64,000 bases of DNA from JAJFJD01 sp965228695 (GTDB lineage: Bacteria; Pseudomonadota; Alphaproteobacteria; UBA8366). The stretch's first letter is position 1. Each line of letters starts with the position of its first letter. Under the pieces are notes generated by a model. The model did no database searches. It was not told where the DNA came from and was given only the letters and a program-made list of their open reading frames with translations. The stretch spans positions 3,596,001 to 3,660,000 of the forward strand of contig CBDDIB010000002.1 in NCBI GenBank assembly GCA_965228695.1, written 5' to 3'. A program made the translations under genes and the position numbers. Positions 36,692 through 46,294 of this stretch are shown piece by piece.

Positions 36692-37354
36692 ATGGCTGAA
36701 ACGGCAAAGGGCGGCTTCATTACGCTTGAAGGAGGAGAGGGGGCTGGAAAGTCCACTCAAATCCAGCGCCTTGCCGCTGCGCTGAAGCAAGCCGGGCACC
36801 CTGTTCTCACCACCCGGGAACCCGGCGGCTCACCCGGCGCGGAAGCGATCCGTTCGTTGCTGGTCGAAGGCGCGGTCGATCGCTGGGACGCGGTCACCGA
36901 ACTGCTGCTGCATTACGCCGCCCGCCGCGATCATTTGGCCCAAACCATCCTGCCGGCGCTGCAATCCGGGACCTGGGTGATCTGCGACCGTTTCGCCGAC
37001 TCGACGATGGCATACCAAGGCTACGGTTTGTCGCTGGGCCGCGGCGTGGTGGAACGCGCCCATGCCCTTGCCGTCGGCGATACGCGTCCCGATCTCACCG
37101 TGATCCTCGACGTGCCGCTCGATATCGGGTTGGCGCGTGCCCAGGCGCGCGACGGCGGCGATGCCAACCGGTATGAACGGATGGATCGCGACTTCCATCA
37201 GAGGATACGCGACGGCTTTCTCGATATCGCGAAGCGCGAGCCGGACCGCTGTATCGTGATCGACGCCGCCGCCGGCGCCGATACCGTTCACACGAGGATC
37301 ATCGAGGCCGTGACGCAGCGTCTCGGACTGTCGCTGAAGGAACCGACGGCGTGA
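36692..37354 (+). CDS. tmk: Thymidylate kinase
   Basis: 220 residues: P-loop GGEGAGKST (14-22), DRFADSTMAYQG motif and the LID arginines in NRYERMD. Phosphorylates dTMP to dTDP. Stop overlaps the GTG start of holB, and the pair tmk-holB is widely conserved. Confidence 0.96.
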   Translation: MAETAKGGFITLEGGEGAGKSTQIQRLAAALKQAGHPVLTTREPGGSPGAEAIRSLLVEGAVDRWDAVTELLLHYAARRDHLAQTILPALQSGTWVICDRFADSTMAYQGYGLSLGRGVVERAHALAVGDTRPDLTVILDVPLDIGLARAQARDGGDANRYERMDRDFHQRIRDGFLDIAKREPDRCIVIDAAAGADTVHTRIIEAVTQRLGLSLKEPTA

Positions 37355-38484
37355 ACGACGCTCCCGATTCCGCCCCGAAGCCCAGCGATCCGATCGATCT
37401 GATCGGGCACGATGCCGCTGAAAATCTGATTCTCGAGAGCTGGAACGCGGGACGCATGCCCCATGCCTGGCTGATCACCGGGCCGCGCGGAATCGGCAAG
37501 GCGAGCCTGGCCTACCGGATCGCCCGGTTCGTCCTGTCCCAGGGCGCGGAAGACGCCGGCGACAGTCTGTTCGGCGACGCCCTGCCGCCCGTAACGCCGG
37601 AGACGTTGACGATCGATGCCGACCATCCCGTATCGACCCGCATCGCGGCGGGCGGCCATGCGGATCTCCGTGTGCTGGAACCCGGCATGCTGCATCCCGA
37701 TACCGGCAAGCCAACCCAGCAGATCGTCGTCTCCCAGGTCCGCAAGGCGGTGCAATTTACCGGTTTGACGTCCGCGGAGGAGGGCTGGCGGATCGTCCTC
37801 GTCGATCCGGCGGACGAACTGAACCCGAACGCCCAGAACGCCATCCTCAAGGTGTTGGAGGAGCCGCCGGCGATGGTGCTGTTCCTTTTGGTCTGCAATG
37901 CGCCGGGGCGATTGCTGCCAACCATCCGGTCCCGCTGCCGCCGGTTGACCCTCGACGCGCTCGATACCGATACCGTCGTCGACCTGCTGTCGCACTACCA
38001 GCCGGCCATGGACCCGGGCGACCGCCTGGCGCTCGCGACCCTGACCGAAGGCAGTATCGGCGACGCCATCGCGCTGGCGGAGTCAGGCGGCCTGGACCTA
38101 TATCGCGCCATGCTGCGGCTGATGGACGGATTGGACAATCCCGATATCCAGGCCATCCACGCGCTCGGCGATACCGTGGCGCGCGCCGGGCAGGGGGCCG
38201 CCGCCTTCGCGACCCTGCGGCGGCTCATCGGGCGCTGGCTCGGACAGCTCGTGCTGTCGGGCGCGCGGCAGCAGGATGCGCCGGAAGTCGTGCCCGGCGA
38301 AGCGCAAATCGCCGCCCGTCTGCGCGCGCGGGCATCGCTTGAACAATGGCTGGAGGTGTGGGAAAAGGTCGTCCGCCTGCTCGATCAGGCGGATCGCGCT
38401 AATCTCGACCGGAAACACACCGTCGTAAGCGCCTTTCTGACATTGGCGGCCGTGCTGAAACCGGGCCCTGGACAAGCCCGCTAA
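37351..38484 (+). CDS. holB: DNA polymerase III subunit delta prime
   Basis: 377 residues from a GTG overlapping the tmk stop. AAA+ clamp-loader fold: HAWLITGPRGIGKASLAYRI (Walker A-like), the sensor region NAILKVLEEPP, and RSRCRRLTLDAL (SRC motif). The Walker A lysine is present but, as is usual in delta prime, ATPase residues are degenerate. Part of tmk-holB-metG-tatD. Confidence 0.93.
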   Translation: MNDAPDSAPKPSDPIDLIGHDAAENLILESWNAGRMPHAWLITGPRGIGKASLAYRIARFVLSQGAEDAGDSLFGDALPPVTPETLTIDADHPVSTRIAAGGHADLRVLEPGMLHPDTGKPTQQIVVSQVRKAVQFTGLTSAEEGWRIVLVDPADELNPNAQNAILKVLEEPPAMVLFLLVCNAPGRLLPTIRSRCRRLTLDALDTDTVVDLLSHYQPAMDPGDRLALATLTEGSIGDAIALAESGGLDLYRAMLRLMDGLDNPDIQAIHALGDTVARAGQGAAAFATLRRLIGRWLGQLVLSGARQQDAPEVVPGEAQIAARLRARASLEQWLEVWEKVVRLLDQADRANLDRKHTVVSAFLTLAAVLKPGPGQAR

Positions 38485-38509
38485 AGGCGTCGGTCAGCGG
38501 AGACGAAAA

Positions 38510-40066
38510 ATGGCCGGTAAACCAGCCTATTATGTGACGACCGCGATATCCTACGTGAATGGCGTGCCGCATCTTGGGCATGCCTACGAAGCGATCGCCA
38601 CCGATGTCATGGCGCGGTTCAAACGGCTCGACGGGTATGACGTGCGGTTCCTCACGGGTACGGACGAGCATGGCCAAAAAGTCGAAAAGACGGCGCGCGA
38701 CGCCGGCAAGGAACCGCAAGCCTTTTGCGACGAGATCGCCCAGACGTTCATCGACATGACCTCGTCGTTGAACATTTCGAATGACGACTTCATCCGCACG
38801 ACCGAGCCGCGCCACCACGAATCGGTCCAGGCGATTTGGAAGCTGTTGCAGGAAGCGGGCGACATCTACGTCGACACCTACGCAGGCTGGTATTCGGTGC
38901 GCGACGAAGCCTTCTTCGGAGAGGACGAACTGACGAAGGGCGAGGACGGCACCTTCACCGCACCGTCCGGCGCACCGGTCGAATGGGTCGAAGAACCGAG
39001 CTACTTCTTCCGCCTCTCAGCCTATGGCGACAAGCTGCTCGAGCATTACGACGCCAACCCCGATTTCATACTGCCGAAATCACGGCGTAACGAAGTCGTA
39101 AGCTTTGTCGGCCAAGGATTGCGCGACTTGTCGATTTCCCGCACCAGTTTCGACTGGGGCATCCCGGTGCCGGGCGACGACGCCCACATCATGTATGTCT
39201 GGCTCGATGCGCTTACCAATTACATCACGGCGGTCGGTTATCCCGATACGGACAGCGCCCCCTATCAGACCTATTGGCCGGCCGACCTGCATGTCATCGG
39301 CAAGGATATTCTCCGCTTTCACACCGTCTATTGGCCTGCTTTCCTGATGTCCGCCGGATTGCCGCTGCCCAAACGCGTGTTCGCCCACGGATTCCTAAAC
39401 ATCGAGGGCGAAAAGATGTCCAAGTCCTTGGGCAACGTCATGTCGCCCGATGCCCTTGTCGGTGAGTTCGGGCTGGATCAAATCCGCTACTTCCTGATGC
39501 GCGAAGTGCCGTTCGGTAACGACGGTTCGTTTTCGCGCGAGGCGATGATCCACCGCATCAACGGCGATCTCGCCAATGATCTCGGCAATCTGTGCCAGCG
39601 CGTATTGTCGATGGTCGGCAAGAACTGCGACGCCACCGTACCGGAACCGGGGGATTTCACCGAGGCCGACGCGGCGTTGCTGAACGCCGCCGGCGCGTTG
39701 CTCGACTCGTCGCGTGCGGCGTTCGACGGACAGCAGTTCCATTCGGCGCTGACCTCCATCTGGGAAGTGATCGGCGACGCCAACCGCTATGTCGACGCGC
39801 AGGAACCGTGGAAACTGCGCAAGGAGGATCCCGCGCGCATGGCGACCGTGCTGTATGTGCTGGCCGACACGATCCGGCAGATCGGCATCCTGGTGCAGCC
39901 GTTCATGCCGGAGTCGGGCGCGAAGATCCTCGACCAGCTCGCGGTGCCGGACGACGCGCGCGCCTTCGATGCGCTCGACAGCCGGCTGACCGGCGGCGCG
40001 GCGCTGCCAAAGCCCAAGCCGGTATTCCCGCGCTATGTGGACGAAGAGGCGGAAGCGAAGGGGTAG
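38510..40066 (+). CDS. metG: Methionyl-tRNA synthetase
   Basis: 518 residues, the short form without C-terminal tRNA-binding domain. HIGH-type HLGH at 21-24 and KMSKS in GEKMSKSLGN near 302; anticodon-binding helices in the last 150 residues (YVDAQEPWKLRKED). Charges tRNA-Met. Alphaproteobacterial clusters commonly keep metG with tatD and the MBL gene after it. Confidence 0.97.
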   Translation: MAGKPAYYVTTAISYVNGVPHLGHAYEAIATDVMARFKRLDGYDVRFLTGTDEHGQKVEKTARDAGKEPQAFCDEIAQTFIDMTSSLNISNDDFIRTTEPRHHESVQAIWKLLQEAGDIYVDTYAGWYSVRDEAFFGEDELTKGEDGTFTAPSGAPVEWVEEPSYFFRLSAYGDKLLEHYDANPDFILPKSRRNEVVSFVGQGLRDLSISRTSFDWGIPVPGDDAHIMYVWLDALTNYITAVGYPDTDSAPYQTYWPADLHVIGKDILRFHTVYWPAFLMSAGLPLPKRVFAHGFLNIEGEKMSKSLGNVMSPDALVGEFGLDQIRYFLMREVPFGNDGSFSREAMIHRINGDLANDLGNLCQRVLSMVGKNCDATVPEPGDFTEADAALLNAAGALLDSSRAAFDGQQFHSALTSIWEVIGDANRYVDAQEPWKLRKEDPARMATVLYVLADTIRQIGILVQPFMPESGAKILDQLAVPDDARAFDALDSRLTGGAALPKPKPVFPRYVDEEAEAKG

Positions 40067-40070
40067 GGGC

Positions 40071-40880
40071 ATGCTCGTCGACAGCCACTGTCATCTCGAC
40101 TACCTCGCCCGCGACGGCGACCTCGACGACGTGGTCGCCCGCGCCCGGCGCGCGGATATCGGCCGCATGCTGACGATCTGCACCAAGGTCACCGAGTTCG
40201 ACACGATCAGCGGCATCGCCGACCGGTTCGACGATGTCTGGTGCAGTGTCGGGATTCATCCGCATGAAGCCGACAGCGAACCGGCGGTGACGACCGAACG
40301 GCTGGTCGAACTGGCGCGGCATCCGAAGACCGTGGCGATCGGCGAAACCGGGCTCGACTATTTCTACGAGCACAGCCCACGCGAGGCGCAGCAAACCAGC
40401 TTCCGCGCCCATATCGCGGCATCGCGCGAAACCGGTTTGCCGTTGATCGTGCACACCCGCGACGCCGACGACGATACGGTTGGGATCCTGCAGGACGAAT
40501 ATGCCAAGGGTCCGTTCACCGGCGTCATCCACTGCTTCAGCACGAGCCGCGAACTGGCTGAAAAATCGATCGACATCGGCCTGTACATATCGCTTTCGGG
40601 CATCGTGACCTTCAAGAAGGCCGATGACCTGCGCGAGACGGTCAAGGCGCTGCCGCTCGAGAAGCTGCTGGTCGAAACCGACGCGCCGTATCTGGCGCCC
40701 GTGCCGAACCGCGGCAAGCGCAACGAGCCGGCCTACGTCGTGCACACGGCGGCCGCCGTGGCCGACCTGAAGGGATTGAGTCCGGATGCGCTGGCCGCAG
40801 CCACCACCGAGAACTTCTTCACCTTGTTCAACCGCGTGGCCCGCCCGGAGACCGAGACGCCGGAGCCAAAACCGGCATGA
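40071..40880 (+). CDS. tatD: TatD family metal-dependent deoxyribonuclease
   Basis: 269 residues. The metal ligands HCH at 6-8 (DSHCHLD), E in AIGETGLDYF, H in IVHTRDADDD and VIHCFS, and the D in LLVETDAPYL are all present. Amidohydrolase TIM barrel. The ATG at 40071 directly follows the metG stop. Overlaps the MBL gene by 4 bp. Confidence 0.94.
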   Translation: MLVDSHCHLDYLARDGDLDDVVARARRADIGRMLTICTKVTEFDTISGIADRFDDVWCSVGIHPHEADSEPAVTTERLVELARHPKTVAIGETGLDYFYEHSPREAQQTSFRAHIAASRETGLPLIVHTRDADDDTVGILQDEYAKGPFTGVIHCFSTSRELAEKSIDIGLYISLSGIVTFKKADDLRETVKALPLEKLLVETDAPYLAPVPNRGKRNEPAYVVHTAAAVADLKGLSPDALAAATTENFFTLFNRVARPETETPEPKPA

Positions 40881-41656
40881 GGATCACGATCCTCGGATGC
40901 GGCTCGTCGGGCGGCGTGCCGATGGTCGGGCTCGGCTGGGGCGCCTGCGACCCGAACGAGCCGCGCAACCGGCGGCGGCGCGCCTCGATCCTGGTCGAAC
41001 AGGACGGCACGACGCTCCTAGTAGACGTCTCGCCGGATTGCCGCACGCAATTGCTCGACGCGGACGTATCGCGTCTCGACGCGGTGCTGTTCACCCATGC
41101 GCATGCGGACCATTGCCACGGCATCGACGACCTGCGCTGGATCAACATCTGCATGTCGGCGCCGGTGCCGACCTATGCCGACGCCAAGACTATGGCCGAA
41201 CTCGATCACCGCTTCCGGTACGCCTTCGAGCCGCTACCCGAGAACGCGCTGCGCGAAGGACGGTATTTCAAGCCCGTGCTGCAGCCGAACACGATCGACG
41301 GGCCGTTCAATATCGGCGGCATCGACATCGTGCCGTTCGAACAGGACCACGGCTTTTCGACGACGCTGGGTTTCCGGTTCGGTCCGATCGCGTATTCAAC
41401 CGATGTCGTCGCGCTCGACGAGGCGGCCTTTGCGGCGCTCGACGGCGTCGAGACCTGGATCGTCGATTCATTCCGCCGCGAACCGAACCATCCGACACAT
41501 GCGGACATCGGCCTGACGCTGAACTGGATCGACCGCGTCAAACCGAAGCGGGCGGTGATCACGCATATGGGTTCGGGCCTGGACTACGCGACGCTGCGCG
41601 CCGAACTGCCCGACGGCATCGAGCCGGCCTATGACGGGATGGTGGTCGAAGGTTAA
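40877..41656 (+). CDS. MBL-fold metallo-hydrolase (PhnP-like)
   Basis: 259 residues. Metal motif HAHADH at 74-79, further ligand histidine in EQDHGF and H in ITHMGSG. GCGSSGGVP near the start and a Cys-containing insertion are typical of the PhnP-like branch that cleaves cyclic phosphodiesters. Co-translated with tatD (ATGA), an association conserved in alphaproteobacteria. Substrate unknown. Confidence 0.9.
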   Translation: MRITILGCGSSGGVPMVGLGWGACDPNEPRNRRRRASILVEQDGTTLLVDVSPDCRTQLLDADVSRLDAVLFTHAHADHCHGIDDLRWINICMSAPVPTYADAKTMAELDHRFRYAFEPLPENALREGRYFKPVLQPNTIDGPFNIGGIDIVPFEQDHGFSTTLGFRFGPIAYSTDVVALDEAAFAALDGVETWIVDSFRREPNHPTHADIGLTLNWIDRVKPKRAVITHMGSGLDYATLRAELPDGIEPAYDGMVVEG

Positions 41657-41864
41657 GGGCGACTGGTTGTCGCGTTTATCTTCGTTAACGGCGGAGGGGT
41701 CATGCGGAACGGCGCAAACCCGCCCTCTCGGCCACATCGATATTTTCCATAATATACATTATGCGACAAATGATTGTCCGTGAATCGGCACATCTCGCAA
41801 CAGCCAGCGCCCCGTCTCCTGCCTCGCCGGCCTACGTTATGAAGTCGCTGGAGTAGCCTCGCCC

Positions 41865-42746
41865 TTAAGCGACCTGCGCGTCCGGCACGGTTGGCCCGTC
41901 GTCCATCACCGTGGACCGGTGAAGATCGCGCCGCTGCGTCATGTCGTAGTCGCGGGCCCGGTGCATGGTGCAGCGGTTGTCCCACATGACCAGGTCGCCG
42001 GCCCGCCACGCATGCGTATAGACGAACTGCCGCTGCGTCGCATGCTCCATCAGGTCGTGCAGCAACATGCGCGCATCCGGCGTATCCATGCCCCGGATCT
42101 CGTGCGCATAGGACGCGATATACAGCGCCTTGCGGCCGGAGCCCGGATGCGTGCGGACCATCGCGTGCGGCACCGGCGGCAGTGCGTCCAGTTCTTCCTG
42201 GCTGTAGTCGGTGAAGCCCATAATCGCGCGCGAATGCATGATCGAATGGATCGCGACCATCCCTTCGAGCCGGGCTTTCATCTTGTCGGGCAGCGCGTCA
42301 TAAGCGGCGCGCATGTCGGTAAACTCGGTCTCGCCGCCTTCGGGCGGCACGACGCGGGCCGAGAGCAGCGAGTATTTCGCCGGCACCCGCCGGAATGCGT
42401 TGTCGGTATGCCAGAAGCGGTTGCCGAGCATGTATAGCCGTTCGCGGTCGTCCGGCTTCAACACGTCGCCGTTGGCGTCGATATTCGAAATGTCGGTCAT
42501 CCGCGGATCGATCCGCGGCGTGTAGTCGGCGCGAATATTACGCGACGACATGCGCAAATCGCCGAATTTCGCGCTGAACGCCAACTGCTGTTCGTCGTCG
42601 ATATCCTGATCGTGAAAAACCAGGATGCCGTGCGTGTCGATGGCCTGGATCAGCGCCGCGACGCTGCCGGTGTCTACCGGCTCGCGCAGATCGATCCCGC
42701 TCACTTCGCCCACGAATTTGGGATGAAGCTGCGTTACCTCGATCAT
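41865..42746 (-). CDS. TauD/TfdA family alpha-ketoglutarate-dependent dioxygenase
   Basis: 293 residues from the ATG at 42746. The Fe(II) facial triad is visible: H113 and D115 in FWHTDNAF and H262 in TMHRARDYD, with downstream arginine (QRRDLHRSTV) for 2-oxoglutarate. It resembles TfdA-alpha-like enzymes that oxidise aryloxyalkanoates more than taurine dioxygenase, so the substrate is open. Convergent with no partner gene; upstream on the other strand lie the PAS-like genes. Confidence 0.9.
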   Translation of the reverse strand: MIEVTQLHPKFVGEVSGIDLREPVDTGSVAALIQAIDTHGILVFHDQDIDDEQQLAFSAKFGDLRMSSRNIRADYTPRIDPRMTDISNIDANGDVLKPDDRERLYMLGNRFWHTDNAFRRVPAKYSLLSARVVPPEGGETEFTDMRAAYDALPDKMKARLEGMVAIHSIMHSRAIMGFTDYSQEELDALPPVPHAMVRTHPGSGRKALYIASYAHEIRGMDTPDARMLLHDLMEHATQRQFVYTHAWRAGDLVMWDNRCTMHRARDYDMTQRRDLHRSTVMDDGPTVPDAQVA

Positions 42747-42971
42747 CTGTCGGACCCTTTCCGCATGTTGGACGACGGCATGAGTGTAAACCGACGGCGG
42801 GGTTCCACCAAGCACACGATGCGCTTCGGTCGGCCGGTTTTCGTGTGTTTCCACGCCGCGATCTCACCCCGGATAGTATGGGGAACGGGTCTTTCAGAAT
42901 TTCGCCGCCGTCCAGTTTCTTATTAACAAGCATGACCGAATCTCGCTAAGGTCATTTGCGAGGTGATAGCC

Positions 42972-43586
42972 ATGGATTCAACCATTGTCGTTCCGACCGC
43001 AAACGGCCAGCCGAATGTCTGGCGATGGACCGATAGATCGCTCGACGACTTCTGGCATACGGAATCCGGCACCGTCATCGGCACGGCGTTCATGACTTGG
43101 ATGTCGGCGCGGCCATCAAGCCCGCCCGTCCCCACCAAGCGTCGCGTGAGCAACGCCTACGATCCCGACGACGTATCGGCCCTTGCCGGCCGGTCCGGGT
43201 TCGCCTCCCTCTACCCGCCACCTGTCGCGGACGCCCTGGACCTCGATGACGACGGAATGTTCTATGTCGAGACGTGCGCGGATCATCCCGGGGACTTCGT
43301 TGTCGTGACACCGCACCGCCGACCGGTGCGTATACGGGATATTCCGGGCAAGTTGACGAGACGCGCATTCGTCTCGGATTTCACCGTCCGTAAAGGCCGT
43401 GCCAGGCCATGCTTCGAACACATCGAGCACAGCTCGAACGGCGAGAAACAATCATATATGAGGATACTGCTGCCGATCTGCGATGCTATTTTCCAAGTGA
43501 CGCGCGTGTACGCCGTGTGCCGATCGCTCGTTGGAGGTTCAAACAACTTCGATGTCGCGGCCCAGACCGCCACGATGGTCGATTGA
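42972..43586 (+). CDS. PAS-like (PF07310-type) protein, copy 1
   Basis: 204 residues. The C-terminal half, RIRDIPGKLTRRAFVSDFTV, and MRILLPICDAIFQVTRVYAV, has the pattern of the alphaproteobacterial PAS_5 family (one sensing domain with a final strand pair). The N-terminal region before residue 60 is of low similarity. No output domain, so a partner is expected. Followed closely by a related protein. Confidence 0.65.
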   Translation: MDSTIVVPTANGQPNVWRWTDRSLDDFWHTESGTVIGTAFMTWMSARPSSPPVPTKRRVSNAYDPDDVSALAGRSGFASLYPPPVADALDLDDDGMFYVETCADHPGDFVVVTPHRRPVRIRDIPGKLTRRAFVSDFTVRKGRARPCFEHIEHSSNGEKQSYMRILLPICDAIFQVTRVYAVCRSLVGGSNNFDVAAQTATMVD

Positions 43587-43597
43587 GGCGGTATCGA

Positions 43598-44110
43598 ATG
43601 GAAGATTGGCAAGAAAGAACCGAGATAACGGTCGACGCGCTCTTGGAGATCGAAAGAATTGGTGAGCGGCTCGGCCAGCCGTCGTCGAATATCCGGCGCG
43701 CTTTCCAATATTGGTCGGAGCGGCATACAGTCGGATTCGTCCGAGCCGCCCAGTTTCGGTTCGAAGACGGCGCGAGCATCGTCGATGCGACGCCCCATGA
43801 CCCGCTGGGCTTTCATTTCATCCACTACGGCGGCGTCAACTTCCGGCAAATGCGCGGCAAGACGTTGGGCGAGTTTCCGATCCAACAATGCGCCCATCCG
43901 TGCGCCGGCGAGTATTTCGAGTGCCGGTCGTCAAATCGGCCCCTCGCCCAGCGTATCCAGCACAGCATCAACGGCTTCATGCGGGACTATGTGCGGCTGC
44001 TCCTGCCGCTCTGCGACGGGAGTGGCCGGGTGACGCGGCTTGCGACGGTGTATCGCCACATCGAGCGTCAACCTCTTGTGCAATCGTCTGCAGCAACTGC
44101 CGCCGGCTAG
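43598..44110 (+). CDS. PAS-like (PF07310-type) protein, copy 2
   Basis: 170 residues. Motifs parallel copy 1: FHFIHYGGVNFRQMRGKTLG, then MRDYVRLLLPLCDGSGRVTR and a final RLATVYRHI strand. A tandem diverged pair, 11 bp apart. Its 3' end overlaps the convergent minus-strand gene by about 134 bp, so one of the two boundaries may be wrong. Ligand unknown. Confidence 0.7.
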   Translation: MEDWQERTEITVDALLEIERIGERLGQPSSNIRRAFQYWSERHTVGFVRAAQFRFEDGASIVDATPHDPLGFHFIHYGGVNFRQMRGKTLGEFPIQQCAHPCAGEYFECRSSNRPLAQRIQHSINGFMRDYVRLLLPLCDGSGRVTRLATVYRHIERQPLVQSSAATAAG

Positions 44111-44753
44111 ACCACGCCACGATCGTATCGCGCGACTCGGGTTTGCCTGGAAAGGCGCCCTTTACGAACCGGCTGCATTCCGCATATGCGACACCTCCCA
44201 GCGCCATCCCCTGGCGACTAGGTGTATTCCGCAGCGTGCCGACGACGTAGTCGGCATCAAAGTGCCGAAGCGCCAGGGTCCTCGAACAGCGGTTGAAGAT
44301 CAGCAGATCCTTCCCCCTCCACTCCCGGCGAATATATAGTCCGCCACCGAATGCCAGCCTGCCCCGGAGTTGGATTTCATTCGCCTCCGGGTACAGGTCT
44401 AAGGGGTCCTGGCGTATCTTGGGCGTGAGGTCCTGGAAATAAGTCTGGCGCAGGCAGTCGTTGATGAAATCCCGCGTCTCGCAGAGCCGTTGTCCGTGGC
44501 ACGCCACAATCTCGCCCCGCGCGTCCTCCAGGTACACCCAAAAACTGTTCCCGGGATGCAGGTAACTCAGTTCCGGATTGTGGGTGGTGGGCGTGCCATG
44601 CGTGTCCTTCGCCGGTTCGTTTCCCAGGTAATCGATGAAGGACGCCATATCTGTACTGACCTTCAAGGTCAGGCCGATTTGTCCAACGGTTTCCTCGGTA
44701 AGATCGATATGCCCTTGTAAGTTCTCTAACTCGCTGGCTGTGAATCGTTGCAT
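43977..44753 (-). CDS. Hypothetical protein
   Basis: 258 residues, soluble; sequence such as PGNSFWVYLEDARGEIVACHG and RREWRGKDLLIFNRCSRTLA suggests an alpha/beta domain of the N-acyltransferase or PAS-like type, but no diagnostic motif. The last about 40 residues (from CGDTPSQAAS) are low-complexity and fall in the overlap with the PAS gene, so the true stop may belong to a read-through. Function unknown. Confidence 0.65.
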   Translation of the reverse strand: MQRFTASELENLQGHIDLTEETVGQIGLTLKVSTDMASFIDYLGNEPAKDTHGTPTTHNPELSYLHPGNSFWVYLEDARGEIVACHGQRLCETRDFINDCLRQTYFQDLTPKIRQDPLDLYPEANEIQLRGRLAFGGGLYIRREWRGKDLLIFNRCSRTLALRHFDADYVVGTLRNTPSRQGMALGGVAYAECSRFVKGAFPGKPESRDTIVAWSSRRQLLQTIAQEVDARCGDTPSQAASPGHSRRRAAGAAAHSPA

Positions 44754-45080
44754 CGTAACCTCTAGTTCTATGGCCTCTAATTCACAGACGAGTATGTGCG
44801 ATCGTAATTCCTGTTTCGTTAAGAACGTCTTTCGCGGTTAGAGCGGACGGATCGACTCGATGAGCGCCATTAGACCGGCGCCCGACGGCCCAAGGATGAA
44901 CGCGATCGGTCACAAATCCCGGATTCGCCGCGCCGTCGGATCTCCAAGCATTCCGTCGGCGCGGTCCGACAGATTCGGCAACGATTTCAAGTTTTAGAGG
45001 TGACTACGCGTTCGGAGGCGCGGGACTGCCGGCGCATACCCAGGAGAAATGCGCCGGGTCACGCCGTGGAACCGGGAGCG
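44754..45080. other. 327-bp intergenic region
   Basis: Between a minus-strand start and the ComE-like stop. Contains AT-rich leader sequence near 44760-44840, then GC-rich DNA without a convincing frame. No terminator hairpin with a T-run seen. Confidence 0.5.
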
Positions 45081-45665
45081 TTATGCAGCGCCCTCGCCGA
45101 GGATCGCGGTCCGGAACCGGTCCTTAAGGTAGCTGCCGCTGTTCGACGGCAGAACAAACTTCAAATCCTCGTACAGCACCTTCGCCACTGCAACCACCGG
45201 TCCCGGCGTCTCGAGCGCCAATTCCTTCAATGGTTCCAACTCGGACTCCTTGGTGATCGTCGCAGTCGTCGGGATGCCGGCGGCCTTGGCGATGCCGGCC
45301 AGGTCGGCCGGGCCGCTGGTGTGGGTCGGTTGGCCGCCGGTCTCGCCGAAGCGGCCGTTGTCGAGCACGACGATGGCCAGGTTCTGGACCGGGTTGTTCG
45401 CGATCGTGGCGAACGCGCCCATCCCCATCAGCATGTCGCCGTCGCCGGTCAGCACCAGCACGCGACGGTCCGGCTGCGCGCGCGCAACCCCGTAGCCGAT
45501 CATTGCCGCGCCGCCCATAGCGCCCCAAACATAGAAGTTCTCGGCCACGTCGCCGGCATTGGCCAAATCCCAGCAGGAGGAGCCGAGGCCAGAGACCACC
45601 AAAAGATCCTTCGGGCGGTCCTTCAACAGGTCGATCACCAATTCGCGCCGATGCAATCCGCTCAT
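45081..45665 (-). CDS. Sulfopyruvate decarboxylase beta-like (thiamine diphosphate-binding) subunit
   Basis: 194 residues from the ATG overlapping the alpha stop. ThDP-binding motif in LTGDGDMLMGMGAFATIANN (GDG...NN), preceded by GAMGGAAMIGYGVA. This is the PP domain half of a two-subunit decarboxylase of the ComDE/phosphonopyruvate decarboxylase type. Cofactor binding is clear; sulfopyruvate versus phosphonopyruvate or a related keto-acid is inferred. Confidence 0.85.
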   Translation of the reverse strand: MSGLHRRELVIDLLKDRPKDLLVVSGLGSSCWDLANAGDVAENFYVWGAMGGAAMIGYGVARAQPDRRVLVLTGDGDMLMGMGAFATIANNPVQNLAIVVLDNGRFGETGGQPTHTSGPADLAGIAKAAGIPTTATITKESELEPLKELALETPGPVVAVAKVLYEDLKFVLPSNSGSYLKDRFRTAILGEGAA

Positions 45666-46195
45666 TTCGCCAACTCCCTGAAATCCTTGAAGCCGAGGAC
45701 CTTCTGCGAGATCAGCACGGCCACCATCTGCTGTCCGTCGAACGCTAGCCGCGACGCGGCCTTGACCGCCGCCGGCACCTCTTCGGGGTCGTCGACGCGG
45801 ATCAAACGCACGCCCATCGCTTCCAGGCTGCCCGGCGTGCCCTGGCCCATCGGCACCTGCCACGAGTTGAACTCGCCCCACTCGCCGCGCATCGTCGCCA
45901 CCATCAGCAGCGGGATACGGCAGGTGTTGGGCATCGCCAGCGCGTTGATGATGTTGCCGACGCCGCTGCTCTGCAGCAGCATCACGCCCTTCACACCGCC
46001 GAGATACGCGCCGGCCAGCGCATAGATGCCTTCCTGCTCGGTCGTGCAGGTCACGGTCGACATGGCGTTGTCTTCTTCGCACATCTTGATCAGGCGGCTG
46101 TGCCCGGCGTCGGGCACGTGACACACCTGTGTGATGCCTTCGGCCTGCAGGGTCTCGAAGACCTCCGCGGGCCAATTCAAAGCGGATTCAGTCAT
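45662..46195 (-). CDS. Sulfopyruvate decarboxylase alpha-like subunit
   Basis: 177 residues, the Pyr-domain half. Contains the glutamate in TTEQEGIYALAGAYLGGV that activates thiamine diphosphate, and LLQSSGVGNIINAL. Overlaps the beta subunit by 4 bp (ATGA), so both form one enzyme. In coenzyme M or sulfonate routes it makes sulfoacetaldehyde from sulfopyruvate. No coenzyme M genes are nearby. Confidence 0.85.
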   Translation of the reverse strand: MTESALNWPAEVFETLQAEGITQVCHVPDAGHSRLIKMCEEDNAMSTVTCTTEQEGIYALAGAYLGGVKGVMLLQSSGVGNIINALAMPNTCRIPLLMVATMRGEWGEFNSWQVPMGQGTPGSLEAMGVRLIRVDDPEEVPAAVKAASRLAFDGQQMVAVLISQKVLGFKDFRELAK

Positions 46196-46294
46196 GAAAG
46201 GATTTCGTCTCTCGAAGCAGTGAAATGATGCGGCGCGATCTTAACCTTTTCCGCCCGGCGGGGCGAATTCCGAAATGCTATGTGCCGATCACTT

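Noticed and set aside
37299..38475. Long minus-strand frames opposite tmk and holB
   Set aside because: Codon shadows of high-GC genes on the plus strand; no family similarity.
45081..46175. Single long minus-strand frame covering both decarboxylase genes
   Set aside because: Only its C-terminal half is real; the alpha subunit is coded in another frame with a clean ATGA junction.
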